Below, piece by piece: positions 34,744-45,519 of a stretch of 64,000 nt of DNA (position 1 is the stretch's first letter; each line of letters opens with the position of its first letter). The position numbers and the translations under genes were made by a program. The stretch lies in contig OX421962.1 in NCBI GenBank assembly GCA_949128115.1, forward strand, positions 38,525,745 to 38,589,744, given 5' to 3'. This DNA is from Anaspis maculata. Its lineage: Eukaryota > Arthropoda > Insecta > Coleoptera > Scraptiidae. The notes under the pieces are model-generated. The model made no database searches. It was given only the letters and a program-made list of their open reading frames with translations, and was not told the origin of the DNA.

Positions 34744-36742
34744 TTTTCGCTGTTGGGGCTCTGATGCCGTCTTTTTTTGAAATATTTGTTTTAAATCGAC
34801 TTATTTAACAAGGCGACATTCAGCTACTAGCTGCTCTATCATGCAGCCTCGGGGACAGAACAAAATATCCATGGATCCGTGGATGATTTTTTGATAATTT
34901 TTGATGAACGTGACAACGGGAGTACTTACCTACCTTGCAAAGCTCTAAAGCCCGATTAAAATGAATTTCAACGTCTGTCAACCTCCACGCAGATGATGCT
35001 CAAACCACCACGGACAAAAACCAACCGCATCCTACACATTGGCTGAGAGTTGTAGAGGTGCATCCTGGATCCGATGGCATCGTAGTCGCCGTCCATTCAA
35101 ACAAAGAACATTAACTGTGAATGCGTTTCAAGTCCCGGCAGTTTCAATTTAATCGTAACTGCGAACCAGCAGCCAATACAGCGACCAGCATCCAGCAGTA
35201 ACACAGAGGATCATTCTTTCTCGATCGCCCTGTACTTCTGGCAAAACACGTGAAGAGCGAAAGTGTATCCCGGCTTTGTGGATCGGAATCGAATAAAATG
35301 GCTCTCTTAGATAAATGTATGTGTGTGTCTGTGAGCGCGTTTCACTCGATGGCCGCACATACAACATCACAGCCGCAGACAGAGCGGAAGGATCTCCCTC
35401 GCTTTGGCCTAAGATAACAAAAAGGCAACGGGATTAGATGGAACGGTGAAGGACCACTTTCGTGAAAGTGCCCCTCTCCGGAGTGGCTCTCCTGGTCAAG
35501 TTGACTTTTTCCTAAATAAACCTACTTATTGTTTTCGGCGCTTTAATGGACACCCCATAAAAGCTTCCGAGTGACCGAACGCGGAGTTGAACAAATTCGA
35601 TTGTTTCGTGCGCCAGGGCTTAGGTGAGGATATTTTCGCCGGCACGCCGCATCAGCCTTCAATAACGATATAATTGCTTAAAAACCTCCCGCGGAATTGG
35701 ATTTGCGGCCGTCCTATTCTCGCACTGACGATATATCGGGTTTTATAGTGCAACCGCCGCCTTAACGCGGCGAAAGACAAAAGGAAACTTTTAAAAAGAA
35801 ACATGATCGAATTTGTTACGTGTAGAAATTTTATTAGGTTCGGGATTGCACGAAACGCATATAGCTCGCAGGAAATGGGTTCGTAAGCGGTGGACCCGAA
35901 CCGACGAACAGGTGCGAATATGACGAAGAAACGCCACAAACATCAACAGCAAAATTGAGTTAGAGGGTGGCCATGGCCGCGCTGATGTTGACATCACCGG
36001 TACCCTCCATCTGCCATGTAGCGGCTAATGCCATTGAGCACTTTTTTTTATCTCCTTTGAGGGGTTAAACCAAAGCAAAGCACCTGTTTGCCTTTGGTGC
36101 TCTCGTTTTGCCACGATTCATATCTCGGCCTAAATAAAGATACGAACGTACCTAATGCAATTTTTGCTTTATTGGCTTATATTGCTAAATAAACTTCATT
36201 TCTGAACGAGAGCAACGCAAATTAAGGATTCTAAAATGAGACAACGCTAAGAGTAAGTGACTTATTTCAGTGGAATCTGTCTCTGCTTTACATGACATTG
36301 CGCGACGCTGTTTTCGTTACATCTCCTGTGCAGAACAATATTTCCATCGGTAATCTCGCCCTTTTTGTACCAAATTACGTAATCATGAGCTGACCCTCTC
36401 TGTTTGTAAACCCCGAGTATGGTAGCGATAAAGCGGCCCTCAATTTGGTCAGGGTGTATAAATTCACTCAGTTCACGGCGACTCCAAAAATAGACGACGC
36501 AAGGGCAAGCCGAGGGAGAGAAAAGTATCCTGGTGAAGCTTTGTAGGTATGTGCTGGAGCGGAGTCATTATTTGCGTCTATGGAATTTTAAGCTGGGGCT
36601 GATTTCAATTGAGGCCTTATAAGCGGCTCACTTTGTTGTAAAAGGTCCGGGATAAACCTGCAACGAGTGTGATTCTTCCAATTATTAAAATCTGAATACT
36701 GCAAAAAAATTTATGAGTTCGACGGCGAGTCAGGCAACAAAT
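34744..36742. other. Non-coding stretch, higher complexity, no gene supported
   Basis: Short frames only. The segment 35.0-36.7 kb is locally GC-richer and repeat-poor. It may be unique flanking or regulatory DNA. Confidence 0.35.
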
Positions 36743-37605
36743 GGAGCTGGTGCCTCAAAACTTACGTCATAAGGTACATGATTTTAACCCTGTAGGTCTA
36801 ATGTGCGTTGATAAGGTTGTTGAAAATTTCTTTGTCTTACATGTCAGACCGGGGGCTTTAGGCTGGTATAGGCTTGTCAATTTTCGAAAAATGTCAAAAA
36901 TTCATAAGGTACATGAATGAAACCAACCGGCTTTTGTGTGGGAACATCCCCTAATCAAAAATCGGGTAATGAAACAAAATTTTTGAGGGCTCTCAGTCCG
37001 TAAGACAAGGTTGAAATTTTCAAAAAAGGTCAAAATTTACCTCCTCCTGGAGACTTCTCCTTTGGCATAATTTTAGGAATGAAAAACGATTCTCACATGA
37101 TTTTTTACGCAAGTTTCGAATCTGTCTACACAAATTTTTAATTGTACATCGCTTACAGGGTGCAACATCGAAATTTTTTTCTCAAATCGTACACCCTGTA
37201 TTTCAACATGAAAATCCATTCCATTTTTCATCCTGATTACAAATATATATCACACTTGATGAGTTAGTTAACAAAACGCCTGTGAAAAAAATGATGAATT
37301 TTGGTCTTTTTTTGAAAATTTCAAACTTGTCTTATGGATCGAAAGCCCTCAAAAATTTTACGACAAGATTTTCGTTCAAGGGGATGTTCCCACACAAAAT
37401 CCAGTTGGTTTCATTCATGTACCAATGTAAATTGTGTGTAAATTTTTGGCCATTTTTTCGAAAATTGACAGGGTCATACCAGCCTAAAGCCCCCGGTCTG
37501 ACATGTAAGACAATGCAATTTTTAACAATCTTATTAACACACATTAGACCTACAGGGTTAAAATCATGTACCTTAAGACATAAGTTTTGAGGCTCCAGCT
37601 CCCTG
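36743..37605. mobile_element. Foldback element, copy 2 (about 863 bp)
   Basis: Same structure as 3093-3967. The left arm begins GGAGCTGGTGCCTCAAAACT and the right arm is its mirror, ending CCAGCTCCCTG. Shared internal blocks are CTTTGTCTTACATGTCAGAC, the central ACAGGGTG/CACCCTGT pair and AATATATATCACACTTG. Several small deletions relative to copy 1 break the arm reading frames. It is non-coding. Confidence 0.8.
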
Positions 37606-37695
37606 TTCAATAGTTTCCCGTTTTCAAAAGGGCCGCCGCGCCGCCAGGAAATGAAACGCTCAGAGGGTGAAGAAGCTACACCATCGAATCATGAC

Positions 37696-37781
37696 AAGGC
37701 GAGCAACAACAAACTATGGTCACAAGCGTGATTTTTCTAAGGCGATCAACAACAAACTATGGTCACAAGCGTGATTTTTCT
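37696..37781 (+). repeat. Two-copy tandem repeat, 43-bp unit
   Basis: Both units contain CAACAACAAACTATGGTCAC followed by AAGCGTGATTTTTCTAAG. They differ at one or two positions. Confidence 0.95.
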
Positions 37782-37861
37782 AAGTGATAAATTCTCAACA
37801 TTCCTGTCGAAGTACAGAGGTGCAAAATGCAATGAACACTAAATACAAAGGATTAAAGTTT

Positions 37862-38176
37862 TCAACGACCTAGAAAAATGGGCAAATTATTATCAGGTTT
37901 ATTTTTAATAATCAGGGATAAAGATGTGAACAAAATGTTCAGATGTAAATTCAATGCAAAAGAAAGCATGCCAACAAGAGAAATTACGTAGGTGAACTGG
38001 CGTTCAACAAACCCTGGAGAGATCCCATTTATTCTGCTGTTGCTGAAAATGTGGAAAAAACGCTTTGGCTTGGAGCGCCGTGACTGGCTGACAATAAAGA
38101 GCTGAAAGAAGGCGTAGAGAACGATGAGAACGAGCAAGTCGAAAAGCGATACGATACAGTTGTGCGAGGCTGGCAA
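37862..38176 (-). CDS. Candidate exon with two hydrophobic segments (weak)
   Basis: A minus-strand frame of 104 codons. An N-terminal hydrophobic run (LLVLIVLYAFFQLFIVS) is followed by a basic stretch (RRSKPKRFF), then a second hydrophobic region (YVISLVGMLSFALNLHL, ILFTSLSLII) and KNKPDN before the stop. There is no ATG at the 5' end of the frame, and the first in-frame ATG lies within the second hydrophobic region. It would therefore be part of a spliced membrane protein if real. The composition is reminiscent of insect chemoreceptor-type membrane proteins, but I see no diagnostic motif. No adjoining exon was found. Confidence 0.2.
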   Translation of the reverse strand: MPASHNCIVSLFDLLVLIVLYAFFQLFIVSQSRRSKPKRFFHIFSNSRINGISPGFVERQFTYVISLVGMLSFALNLHLNILFTSLSLIIKNKPDNNLPIFLGR

Positions 38177-38277
38177 GTTTCAATCATTAAAATTTTAGTA
38201 CCTACTGAATCGTACTACAAACTCGTGTTGAGCAATTTTGCAAAAAAATAGCGTGTGTCTATACGAGTGTCACCCTT

Positions 38278-38398
38278 CGGGTTCCACCAACAGTTTTATG
38301 AGTTGGTGCTAAGCACTGGTCTTATTGCTTTTTGCTGTGTCATAGCAACTAACTCAGATTAAAGTTAGGTTGCTAATAAAACTTTTGGTGGAACCCGC
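38278..38398. mobile_element. Short MITE with GGGTTCCACCAA ends, copy 1
   Basis: CGGGTTCCACCAACAGTTTT at the left is mirrored by AAAACTTTTGGTGGAACCCG at the right. The interior of about 75 bases is unrelated to the second copy. The target duplication is unclear. Confidence 0.6.
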
Positions 38399-38965
38399 GC
38401 CCGCGCAGTGACTCAACTAGAATTACCTTCGAATCATTCGGAGACCTCTATAACCGACGTTCCAAATTCAAGCTGTCTTCAGGGAAGTCTGGTTGGTCTA
38501 CTGAAATGAGAATCTACAGAGAATCTGTTCTGTTCTCCGGGAAGGTAACAAAAAAATATATAATTGTTAACTCATATGTGACTTCATTGTTGGCAACCAC
38601 CATCCAAAAGTAATACCTGAGCAAAATGCTGTGAGTCGGTTAATCCGAAAGAAGCATTAATTTGAACTACACAATAAACCATAAAATCTATGAAGCCACG
38701 GGAACTTTGCATGCACAAGTCAAAGCTAAAACTCTCAAAGCCACCATCACGTTGGAACTTCATAAGTTCATAAGTCTGCAGAATATCACCACTAGGTCCA
38801 CATAAATACGAGAAGTACCGTCTTAAATAAATACTCTAAAGCACCATCGCAACGAGCTCACGCTGGGACGAGATGTGGAAGCAGGCGAATAAAGGGACCT
38901 TAATCCTGCCATGAAAGCATATCAAGTACGAGATCCTGATTTTTCAAGTTCAATAAACTCTTTAT

Positions 38966-39175
38966 ACTATTGGATCGAAATAATTGAGAGTAACTCATTC
39001 ACATCCACAGTGGGAGTGAGTGAGTAAGTGAACACTTGGAGCGTGGTAACTGGAAGTGACTCATACTTTCCAACCTAGTTCCACGTTCTTCGCCGCAACG
39101 CTCCAAGTGTTCACTTACTCACTCACACTCACTGTGGACGTGAATGACTCACTCTCAATTATTTCGATCCAATAG
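38966..39175. mobile_element. MITE, 210-bp palindrome with ACTATTGGATCGAAATAATT ends
   Basis: The left arm (ACTATTGGATCGAAATAATT, then GAGAGTAACTCATTCAC and GAGTGAGTAAGTGAACACTT) is mirrored almost perfectly in the right arm. Each arm is about 80 bp. TA-rich flanks are present, but the duplication is not exact. It has no coding capacity. Confidence 0.75.
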
Positions 39176-39422
39176 TGTAGTTAATTGAATTCACCTTAGA
39201 ATATAGCGAGCGAACATGGAATTTCATGGTGGAGAACCAACTGAACGTGAACGTGAAGAAGTCAAGCTGCTCTTTTGTATCTTGTTAGTTGTCGCAAGTC
39301 CAGGATTGAACTTTCAATTATTAGGAATCTCATTTTCAATTTTGTTGGCTGTAAGTAATTTCACAACAAATGGAACTTGAGAACATCTTGCTCTGATTGA
39401 TCTAGCGTCGATAAATTGCTGA

Positions 39423-39567
39423 CCTCGGGTTTCACCAAAATTTCAAGAGCAGATTAAATCCATCACGCTGATAGTTGGTATGCACCAGCCAATAGGATAG
39501 CCAGTTGCTTAGTTACTATCAGAGTGATAAAGTTATCGCGTTGATAGAAGTTCGGTGGAACCCGAGG
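39423..39567. mobile_element. Short MITE with CCTCGGGTTYCACC ends, copy 2
   Basis: CCTCGGGTTTCACCAAAATT at the left is mirrored by AAGTTCGGTGGAACCCGAGG at the right. The same terminal family occurs at 38278-38398, about 1 kb away. Confidence 0.65.
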
Positions 39568-40508
39568 TGTGTAATCTAGTAATAATTGTGATAACAGCAT
39601 TGTCGCTAGGATATTGTTACTCATCTGGGAACTCAACCTAAGGTGAGGGACGGGTTAATTGGAGTTTCTTTGCTGAGAAGTTGGGATTTTTTTGCAGTAG
39701 CTCATGTGAAAGGAGAAAACATCCACTTTGGGTTGTAAGGGAGTCGCACAATTTGATTGAGGCATTTTCTTTGTGCCGTCACTGATTTATTTGTTCAATG
39801 AAATTCAATAAAATTGAGCGTATTGTATAGGCGCTCTGGACATTTTGAATATCCCACCCGTTTCAGCACCCTCATGCGGCAGTTGCCAACATATTATGTG
39901 TGAGGAAAATGGTCAATGTTGAAGTTCATGAATTATTGAAATTGACATTTACAGGTGGTATGATTATTCCAAATAGCATTGTTGTTATGAAAACAGATAA
40001 CTTCCTGCAGGAATTGCAAAAAAAACTCGCTACTTATGACGCTGAAGCAAATCCGCAGAGTGCCTATCGTTGATGGTTTACGACTATCTGGTATTTCCAC
40101 TTTTATCAAGAATTTGTAGGTTTCTAAGTTGGGATTGATCATTGATCAAAAGGGCTCAGAGTCTTTACGATTTGCTGAGATGAAGGAATGAGAGGCAAAC
40201 AGTTAGAAAATTTGAATGGTACGTATATTGCACAATTATTAAAAGGGTTAACCTCAACACGGTTTCTCTCAATATGTGATGACGTACAAGCAAAACTTGA
40301 ACTTCAAAACAAAAACTTTTCCTAACGAACCCTTCGCAGGTATTCAGCAGATATACGAAGCAGCGACAAAGGAATCAATTTCGCCGGTTCCGAGCTCCAC
40401 ATGCTGAAATACAACCCCTTGTTGGCTTCACGCGCTGGTGACAGACCTCCGCACAGTAGTGGACATCTTTGGTGACAAACCTCCAGACTGCCTACACGTC
40501 AATCTTTA
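39568..40508. other. Non-coding stretch, no gene recognised
   Basis: AT-rich, only short frames, and no repeat shared with other parts of the window. Confidence 0.4.
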
Positions 40509-41261
40509 GTCCAGTCAAATTAGGCAAAAATCGAGTCAAACCGGACATAAATTCGGGAGTTAACGAAATTTGATGGATCGATGCAAAATTCAACGTAGAA
40601 TAACATACTGGAATTCCCGGAAATTCTAAGGCGTGGATTCTTTTTTAGGACCAATAAAAGAGCGCCATCATTGAAAATTTTCAATTTTCCCTGAATAACT
40701 TGTAAACTATTACCTTTAGAACATAACTACCAGCGAAGCGAATGTAGCCTGTTAAATTCCCAAGAGATCAGTACTAGATTTATCACTTTGTGATCAATAG
40801 TCTCTGAGATACAGGGGCTGCAAAAACGCAGTGAAAATTACTCAAAATTTATTTCTGGATTTTACGTAACAATTTGCATAGTGTCAGTTCAGGGGCTGTA
40901 ACGTGGACAGCAATGGGGGGATTTCAATGTGTTTCACATGTCCGGAAAGCCAATTTGATATTTGGTATCAAATTTCTGTCTAGAAGTCGCTAACTTCAAA
41001 ATAGTACTTTCCCTCGACCTTTGAAATCGATGCTTGTTGTCTCAAAGAATAACCAAAAGTCATTTTTTTTCTAACCCTGCCATTCGCTTCATTTTGCAAG
41101 TAGGGCAAAACCATCCGGGGAATATATGGAGAATTGAATACCAAAAAAACAACATGTTCGAAATCTCGTTCCTAGTGATGGTTCCTGAGTTATATGGGTT
41201 GAAAGACTAAAACGACCTTTTTAGAAAAAAAATAGGTAGTCCAGACACTAACTGCTGACTA

Positions 41262-41380
41262 CTGTAAGGACCTTGCATTTGAGGTGTAAGATGCCACTTG
41301 GCAGACGTGGAAAATACATCAATGTATTTGACACGTCTGCTAAGTGGCATTTTGTATCATCAGATGCAAGGTCCGTACAG
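41262..41380. mobile_element. 119-bp palindromic MITE nested at the foldback apex
   Basis: CTGTAAGGACCTTGCATTTG is mirrored by CAGATGCAAGGTCCGTACAG, and AAGATGCCACTTGGCAGACG is mirrored further in. TA flanks it at 41260-41261 and 41381-41382. The second TA is shared with the neighbouring 531-bp element. Confidence 0.8.
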
Positions 41381-41382
41381 TA

Positions 41383-41913
41383 CAGCAATGTCTGGATAAT
41401 CCGAACAGAAAGTTTGCAGACCCCGTTCGGATTACCAAAACGTTCGGATTATAGAATTCACACTAAATTATATCTATAATCCGAACGTTTTCAGTTTATA
41501 GATACCTTGTTCAACCATCAAAATGCTGCGAATATGCAATAAAAAATATGCAAATTATCCATGAGAGGTTTATTTCAAATTATTTCATAGTATTTAATTG
41601 AAGCGTACTGCCAGGGTAGCGTATGAACATCCAGACTCCAATTGACGCAAAATATCAGCTTTTTGTTGAAGCTCAAGGTGACATGCTTCCGTTGGAGACA
41701 TGGTTCAAATACAGCTTACAATGAAAGCTGAGACTTACAAGCTCGCATAAAATGTTCGGTATTCTTTTGAAAGGCAGCACAAAGAAAAATAAGTAACAGT
41801 TCGGATTACAGGATACAGGGGTTCGGATTATAGATATCATTTTACAGAATTGGGGTGTTCGGATTATAGAGTAGTTCGGATTATAGAGGGTTCGGATTAT
41901 CCATACATTACTG
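41383..41913. mobile_element. Pogo/Tigger-like MITE with repeated ATAATCCGAAC motifs
   Basis: The ends are CAGCAATGTCTGGATAATCC and the mirror GGATTATCCATACATTACTG, flanked by TA (41381-41382 and 41914-41915). The element carries about eight copies of TTCGGATTAT or its complement, spread along it and concentrated near both ends. A CAGTA-type terminus with TA duplication and pogo-style inner motifs suggests a pogo/Tigger origin. There is no transposase frame. Confidence 0.75.
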
Positions 41914-42661
41914 TATTCAGCAGTTGGTGTCCGGACCACCAATTTTTTTTTTCCAAATAGGTCCTTTTAATCTTTCAACCCATATAACTCAGGAACCATC
42001 ACAAGGAAAAAGATTCCAAAACATGTTATTTTCTGGTATTCAATTCTTCATTATATTCCCCTGGATGGTTTTGCCCTAAGTGAAAAATTGAGCAAATGGC
42101 ATGGTATAAATAAATCGATTTTTGGGGATTTTTCGGGACATCAAGTATCGATTTCAAAGGTCGAGGAAAAGTACCATTTTGAAGTTGGCGACTTCTGGAC
42201 CAAAGTGTGATATCTAATGTTGAATTGGCTTTCCAAACATGTGAAACACATTAAAATCCGCCCATTTTCTTTACACGTTAGAGCCCCTGAACTGACACTA
42301 TGCAAATTGTTACCTGAAATGAAGAAATAAATTTTGAGTCATTTTCACTGCGTTTTTGCAGACGCTGTATCTCAAAGACTATTGACCACAAAGTAATGAA
42401 TTCAGTACTGATCTCTTGGGAATTTACGGACTACATTTGCTGCTATGATTTTTGTGTCCTAAAGGTAATAGTTTACAAGTTATTCAGAAAAAATTGAAAA
42501 TTTACAAAGATGGCACTCTTTTATAGATTCTAGAAAAAAGCCAAACCTTGGAATTCTTGGGAATTTCAGTATGTTATTCTACGTTAAATTCTGCATCGAT
42601 TCACCAAATTTCGTCAACTTCCGAATTTATTTCCAGTTAAAACTTATTTTGACTGGGCTAT

Positions 42662-44489
42662 CTTCCCACCCTAAAGCAGAACAGAAAGAGTAGGTACCGT
42701 AGCAGAGCAGCTTTTCTTCTCGCATAATGTAACAATTTATTACTCCAATGTTTGTTTTGTTGAATTCCTAAAAACACTAACCTTTGGTCGAGAAAATAGT
42801 GCGTGCCTCTTGCCAACTCCGGAGCACAGACATAAAAAATCAAGCCATCACAATTCCAAACGTCGCACTTTCGGCAGAATCGAAAATTTGCAAAGAACTA
42901 TGCATGGCTTGCTTCTCTGTCGTATGTGCCCGTGTGTGCCTCCTTTAAAATGCACATTTCAATTCGGGCCTCGTCCAGTGTTCGTCAGCCGACAGCGGCG
43001 CTCTCTGGAATCTAGCATTTAATTGACAGCAGTAGCACCCCATGAAAATTTACAGGGAAATTCACTCGTGGAACGGCTCACATACACTTTCGCCGATCTA
43101 AAGTACAAAAGTGGCAAATAAATAATTCCACCGCCGGATCCGCCGCCGCTGCAGCAATATATCCCGTTTGCTATTTTTCCTCTTCAGAGCGCAAAAGATG
43201 AAAATCTCGCTCTATACAACCGTAGTAGCGTGTGGCTGTCGGTACAGCAGCTTCAGAAAGCAGAAAAGAACACGAAAATACTTTTTGCAGGAGCCGAGAA
43301 ACAATCTAATATCTGGGCGAGAGACGACGGCGCGCGGCGGGTCGTTAAATGCTCGTCTTTGTCAATGTACATGAACAATGGACCGCAAAAAGACAGACGC
43401 TGTCCCACAACACAATGAAGGAATGAAGTGATGAAAGCGAGCTGAAACCGGCAAATTAGAGAGGAGAATATGTACTTTATCCATTGTTTCATAAGAGGAT
43501 TTATCACGTTCCTGCGTCTTTGGAGACGGTGGCGGCGGGTGGGTGGCGGTGTCGTCGGTGGCCCGCCGACATTGACGATAGCTGCCGCAGAACCTGGCGG
43601 CTAATAAAAATATTTTCGCCGACTGCCACCACCACGGCTCTTCTTCCCTCGCTCTATCTCCACGTCTTCATTGTTCAATTAAACGTTGGAATGGCGACTG
43701 GCGAGGGGTGGCTGATGCCTGGTGCCTGGTGTGCGGTTGCGACGTCGGTCGGGGGTCTAATACTGGTAATACAACGAATTATAACTTCGACATTTTGTCC
43801 TTTGTCACCCGCGAGACGCCCGCAAAGCCAGATTTCATACCCTTTAGATATGTTTGGTATGGCGGCGGCGGCGGTGGTGGTGATGGTTGTGGTGGGTGGA
43901 TCTCTACTCTCGAAGTCTTCAAAGTCGCGCGCGGGAGAATCTCACACTTTACATGTTTGGCATCGTCATCTTCCAGATAGTCTTGGTTTTGCATTAATTT
44001 AATTGTTCGTGTTTGCGACGTTTGTGTGTGGCGGGGCGTGCTCGGAAAAGTTAATCAAGATTTCTCGCTGTTGATATGCAGATGAATCTTAAAACGTCTG
44101 TGTCGGGTCGGATCTGCGAAGCACATGAGCAAGCGAGTTTGAAACGTGCCGGGTTTAATAGTTTTCTGGAAATTAGAACGTGTTGTGTATATTATGGGTG
44201 AGATTCATCTTGGGAGTGGTCTGGAAGTTGTTGCAGAATTCTATCTAGTATAACACGGCTAATAAATTGTTTGCACTTCATTGTACTCGAGTTCTAAGCT
44301 GGCGTTGCAAATTCTTCGAACCAGAATATGAGATAGTTCTAGGATTTCCAAAGTAGTTAAAATGTTCCCACACCGAACCAGCCGCCTCTGTGGGAGGTGT
44401 GTTATTTTCGTTCTTCGGTTCCCTAATCCCTAGTGAAGAAATCAAATTTATTGAGCCCATGACTGTGCAATGCAAGTTTCATCAGTTTG
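42662..44489. other. Higher-complexity, locally GC-rich DNA, no gene supported
   Basis: The segment from about 42.8 to 44.1 kb contains GGCGGCGGCGGCGGTGG and similar tracts, CpG-containing motifs and homeodomain-like TTAATTT/CAATTAAA sites. A 172-codon + frame (43484-44002) starts with a non-ATG codon and shows no domain. I do not annotate it as coding. Confidence 0.35.
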
Positions 44490-44491
44490 TA

Positions 44492-45051
44492 TAGACCTTC
44501 TCATAGAGGCGGCTCCCTTGCTCGTGCGCAAGTCTTCATAAAGACAAGTTCGAAAAATATTCACGCGTTTGTAGCAAGTAGTGATGCGGACAGGGATCAC
44601 TTGATGCAAGTGCGACGCAATGCGAGCAAGACTGAAAGCGCGCCCACTGCAGCAGCCAATCGAATTCGACAAATTTGAATTTTAAGCAATTCAATTGGTT
44701 TATCCACCCGAAGCACTTCTCATATAAACCCATCAGAGGAAAACTGGAGTATACGAGTTGCCCAGCGCCCCGAGTATCTAAGGTGAATGAGAATTGCTAT
44801 ACCAGAAGATCAAGATAGTTCAAACCAAACTGCACAATGCCACACCACGTATAGCCATTCTCATTTTCTCATTTACCTGGGGTCCTCAGGGTGCAGGTTC
44901 ACCTATATTGACCGTCATTGGTCAAGTTCATGCAACCAGCCCAATCGATAAGCGTTCCCGGTTAAACAGCCAATTGAACCAGGGAGCTTGTATACTTGAA
45001 GACCTGCGCACGAGCTGCGAGCACAAGAAACCACCTATATGAGAAGGTCTA
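44492..45051. mobile_element. TA-flanked inverted-repeat element, 560 bp
   Basis: TAGACCTTCTCATAGAGGCG at the left is mirrored by CACCTATATGAGAAGGTCTA at the right. A further mirrored block is GCTCGTGCGCAAGTCTTCA. TA sits outside both ends (44490-44491 and 45052-45053). Inside, another palindrome pairs GGTGAATGAGAATTGCTATA (about 44780) with GTATAGCCATTCTCATTTTC (about 44849). It is non-coding. Confidence 0.7.
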
Positions 45052-45364
45052 TAGAGAAGAACCCTACCTCTCACATTACACATACCTACAAAGAAACACT
45101 TTTGGCTTTCAATACACAATGTACTATTTATTACAGGAAATACATACAACACCCGCCCATACCGCCAAAAAAATATATGGAATCTACAGAAAATTTGAGG
45201 ATGAAAGTTCTTTGAAAAGGTGGAATTCACCTTCGAATCAATAATCAATCAATATTTCGAAGGGGAAAAAATGAGTTTTACTGTAGGAAATAACAAATAA
45301 TTAGGACACATGACCGCTACAGTCTTTTCAATGTAGTCGGTGTTATTTTGTTCGCTGATACCTA

Positions 45365-45484
45365 TTGTGTGATCAATTGAATTCCTAATTTAGGCAGGCT
45401 GTGGCCTGGTCGAATTCAGGGGTGCGAAGCTGCATTTGGCTAGGGCACAGCCTGCCTTAATTAGGAATCCAATTGATTACACGA
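45365..45484. mobile_element. 120-bp palindromic MITE
   Basis: TTGTGTGATCAATTGAATTC is mirrored by GGATTCC-type sequence through AATCCAATTGATTACACGA, and TTTAGGCAGGCTGTG is mirrored by CACAGCCTGCCTTAA. TA flanks both ends (45363-45364 and 45485-45486). Only 40 bases lie between the arms. Confidence 0.8.
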
Positions 45485-45519
45485 TACTTACTAAGATAAT
45501 GAATAAAATGATTTCTATG

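Larger units (their letters stand above)
40509..42658. mobile_element. Foldback element (2.15 kb) with TA duplication and nested insertions
   Basis: The left arm (40509 to about 41260) and right arm (about 41915 to 42658) are inverted copies. The ends are GTCCAGTCAAATTAGG and, on the reverse strand, GCCCAGTCAAAATAAG. Arm blocks include CAAGAGATCAGTACTAGATT, CATAGTGTCAGTTCAGGGGC and CGACCTTTGAAATCGATGCT, each mirrored. TA lies immediately outside each end (40507-40508 and 42659-42660). The original apex (CTGCTGA..TCAGCAG) is split by a 119-bp MITE and a 531-bp pogo-like element side by side. No transposase is present. Confidence 0.85.

Noticed and set aside
43484..44002. 172-codon + frame
   Set aside because: It starts at a non-ATG codon, crosses simple GGC/GGT tracts, and frames on the other strand are open in parallel. 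There is no recognisable protein feature.
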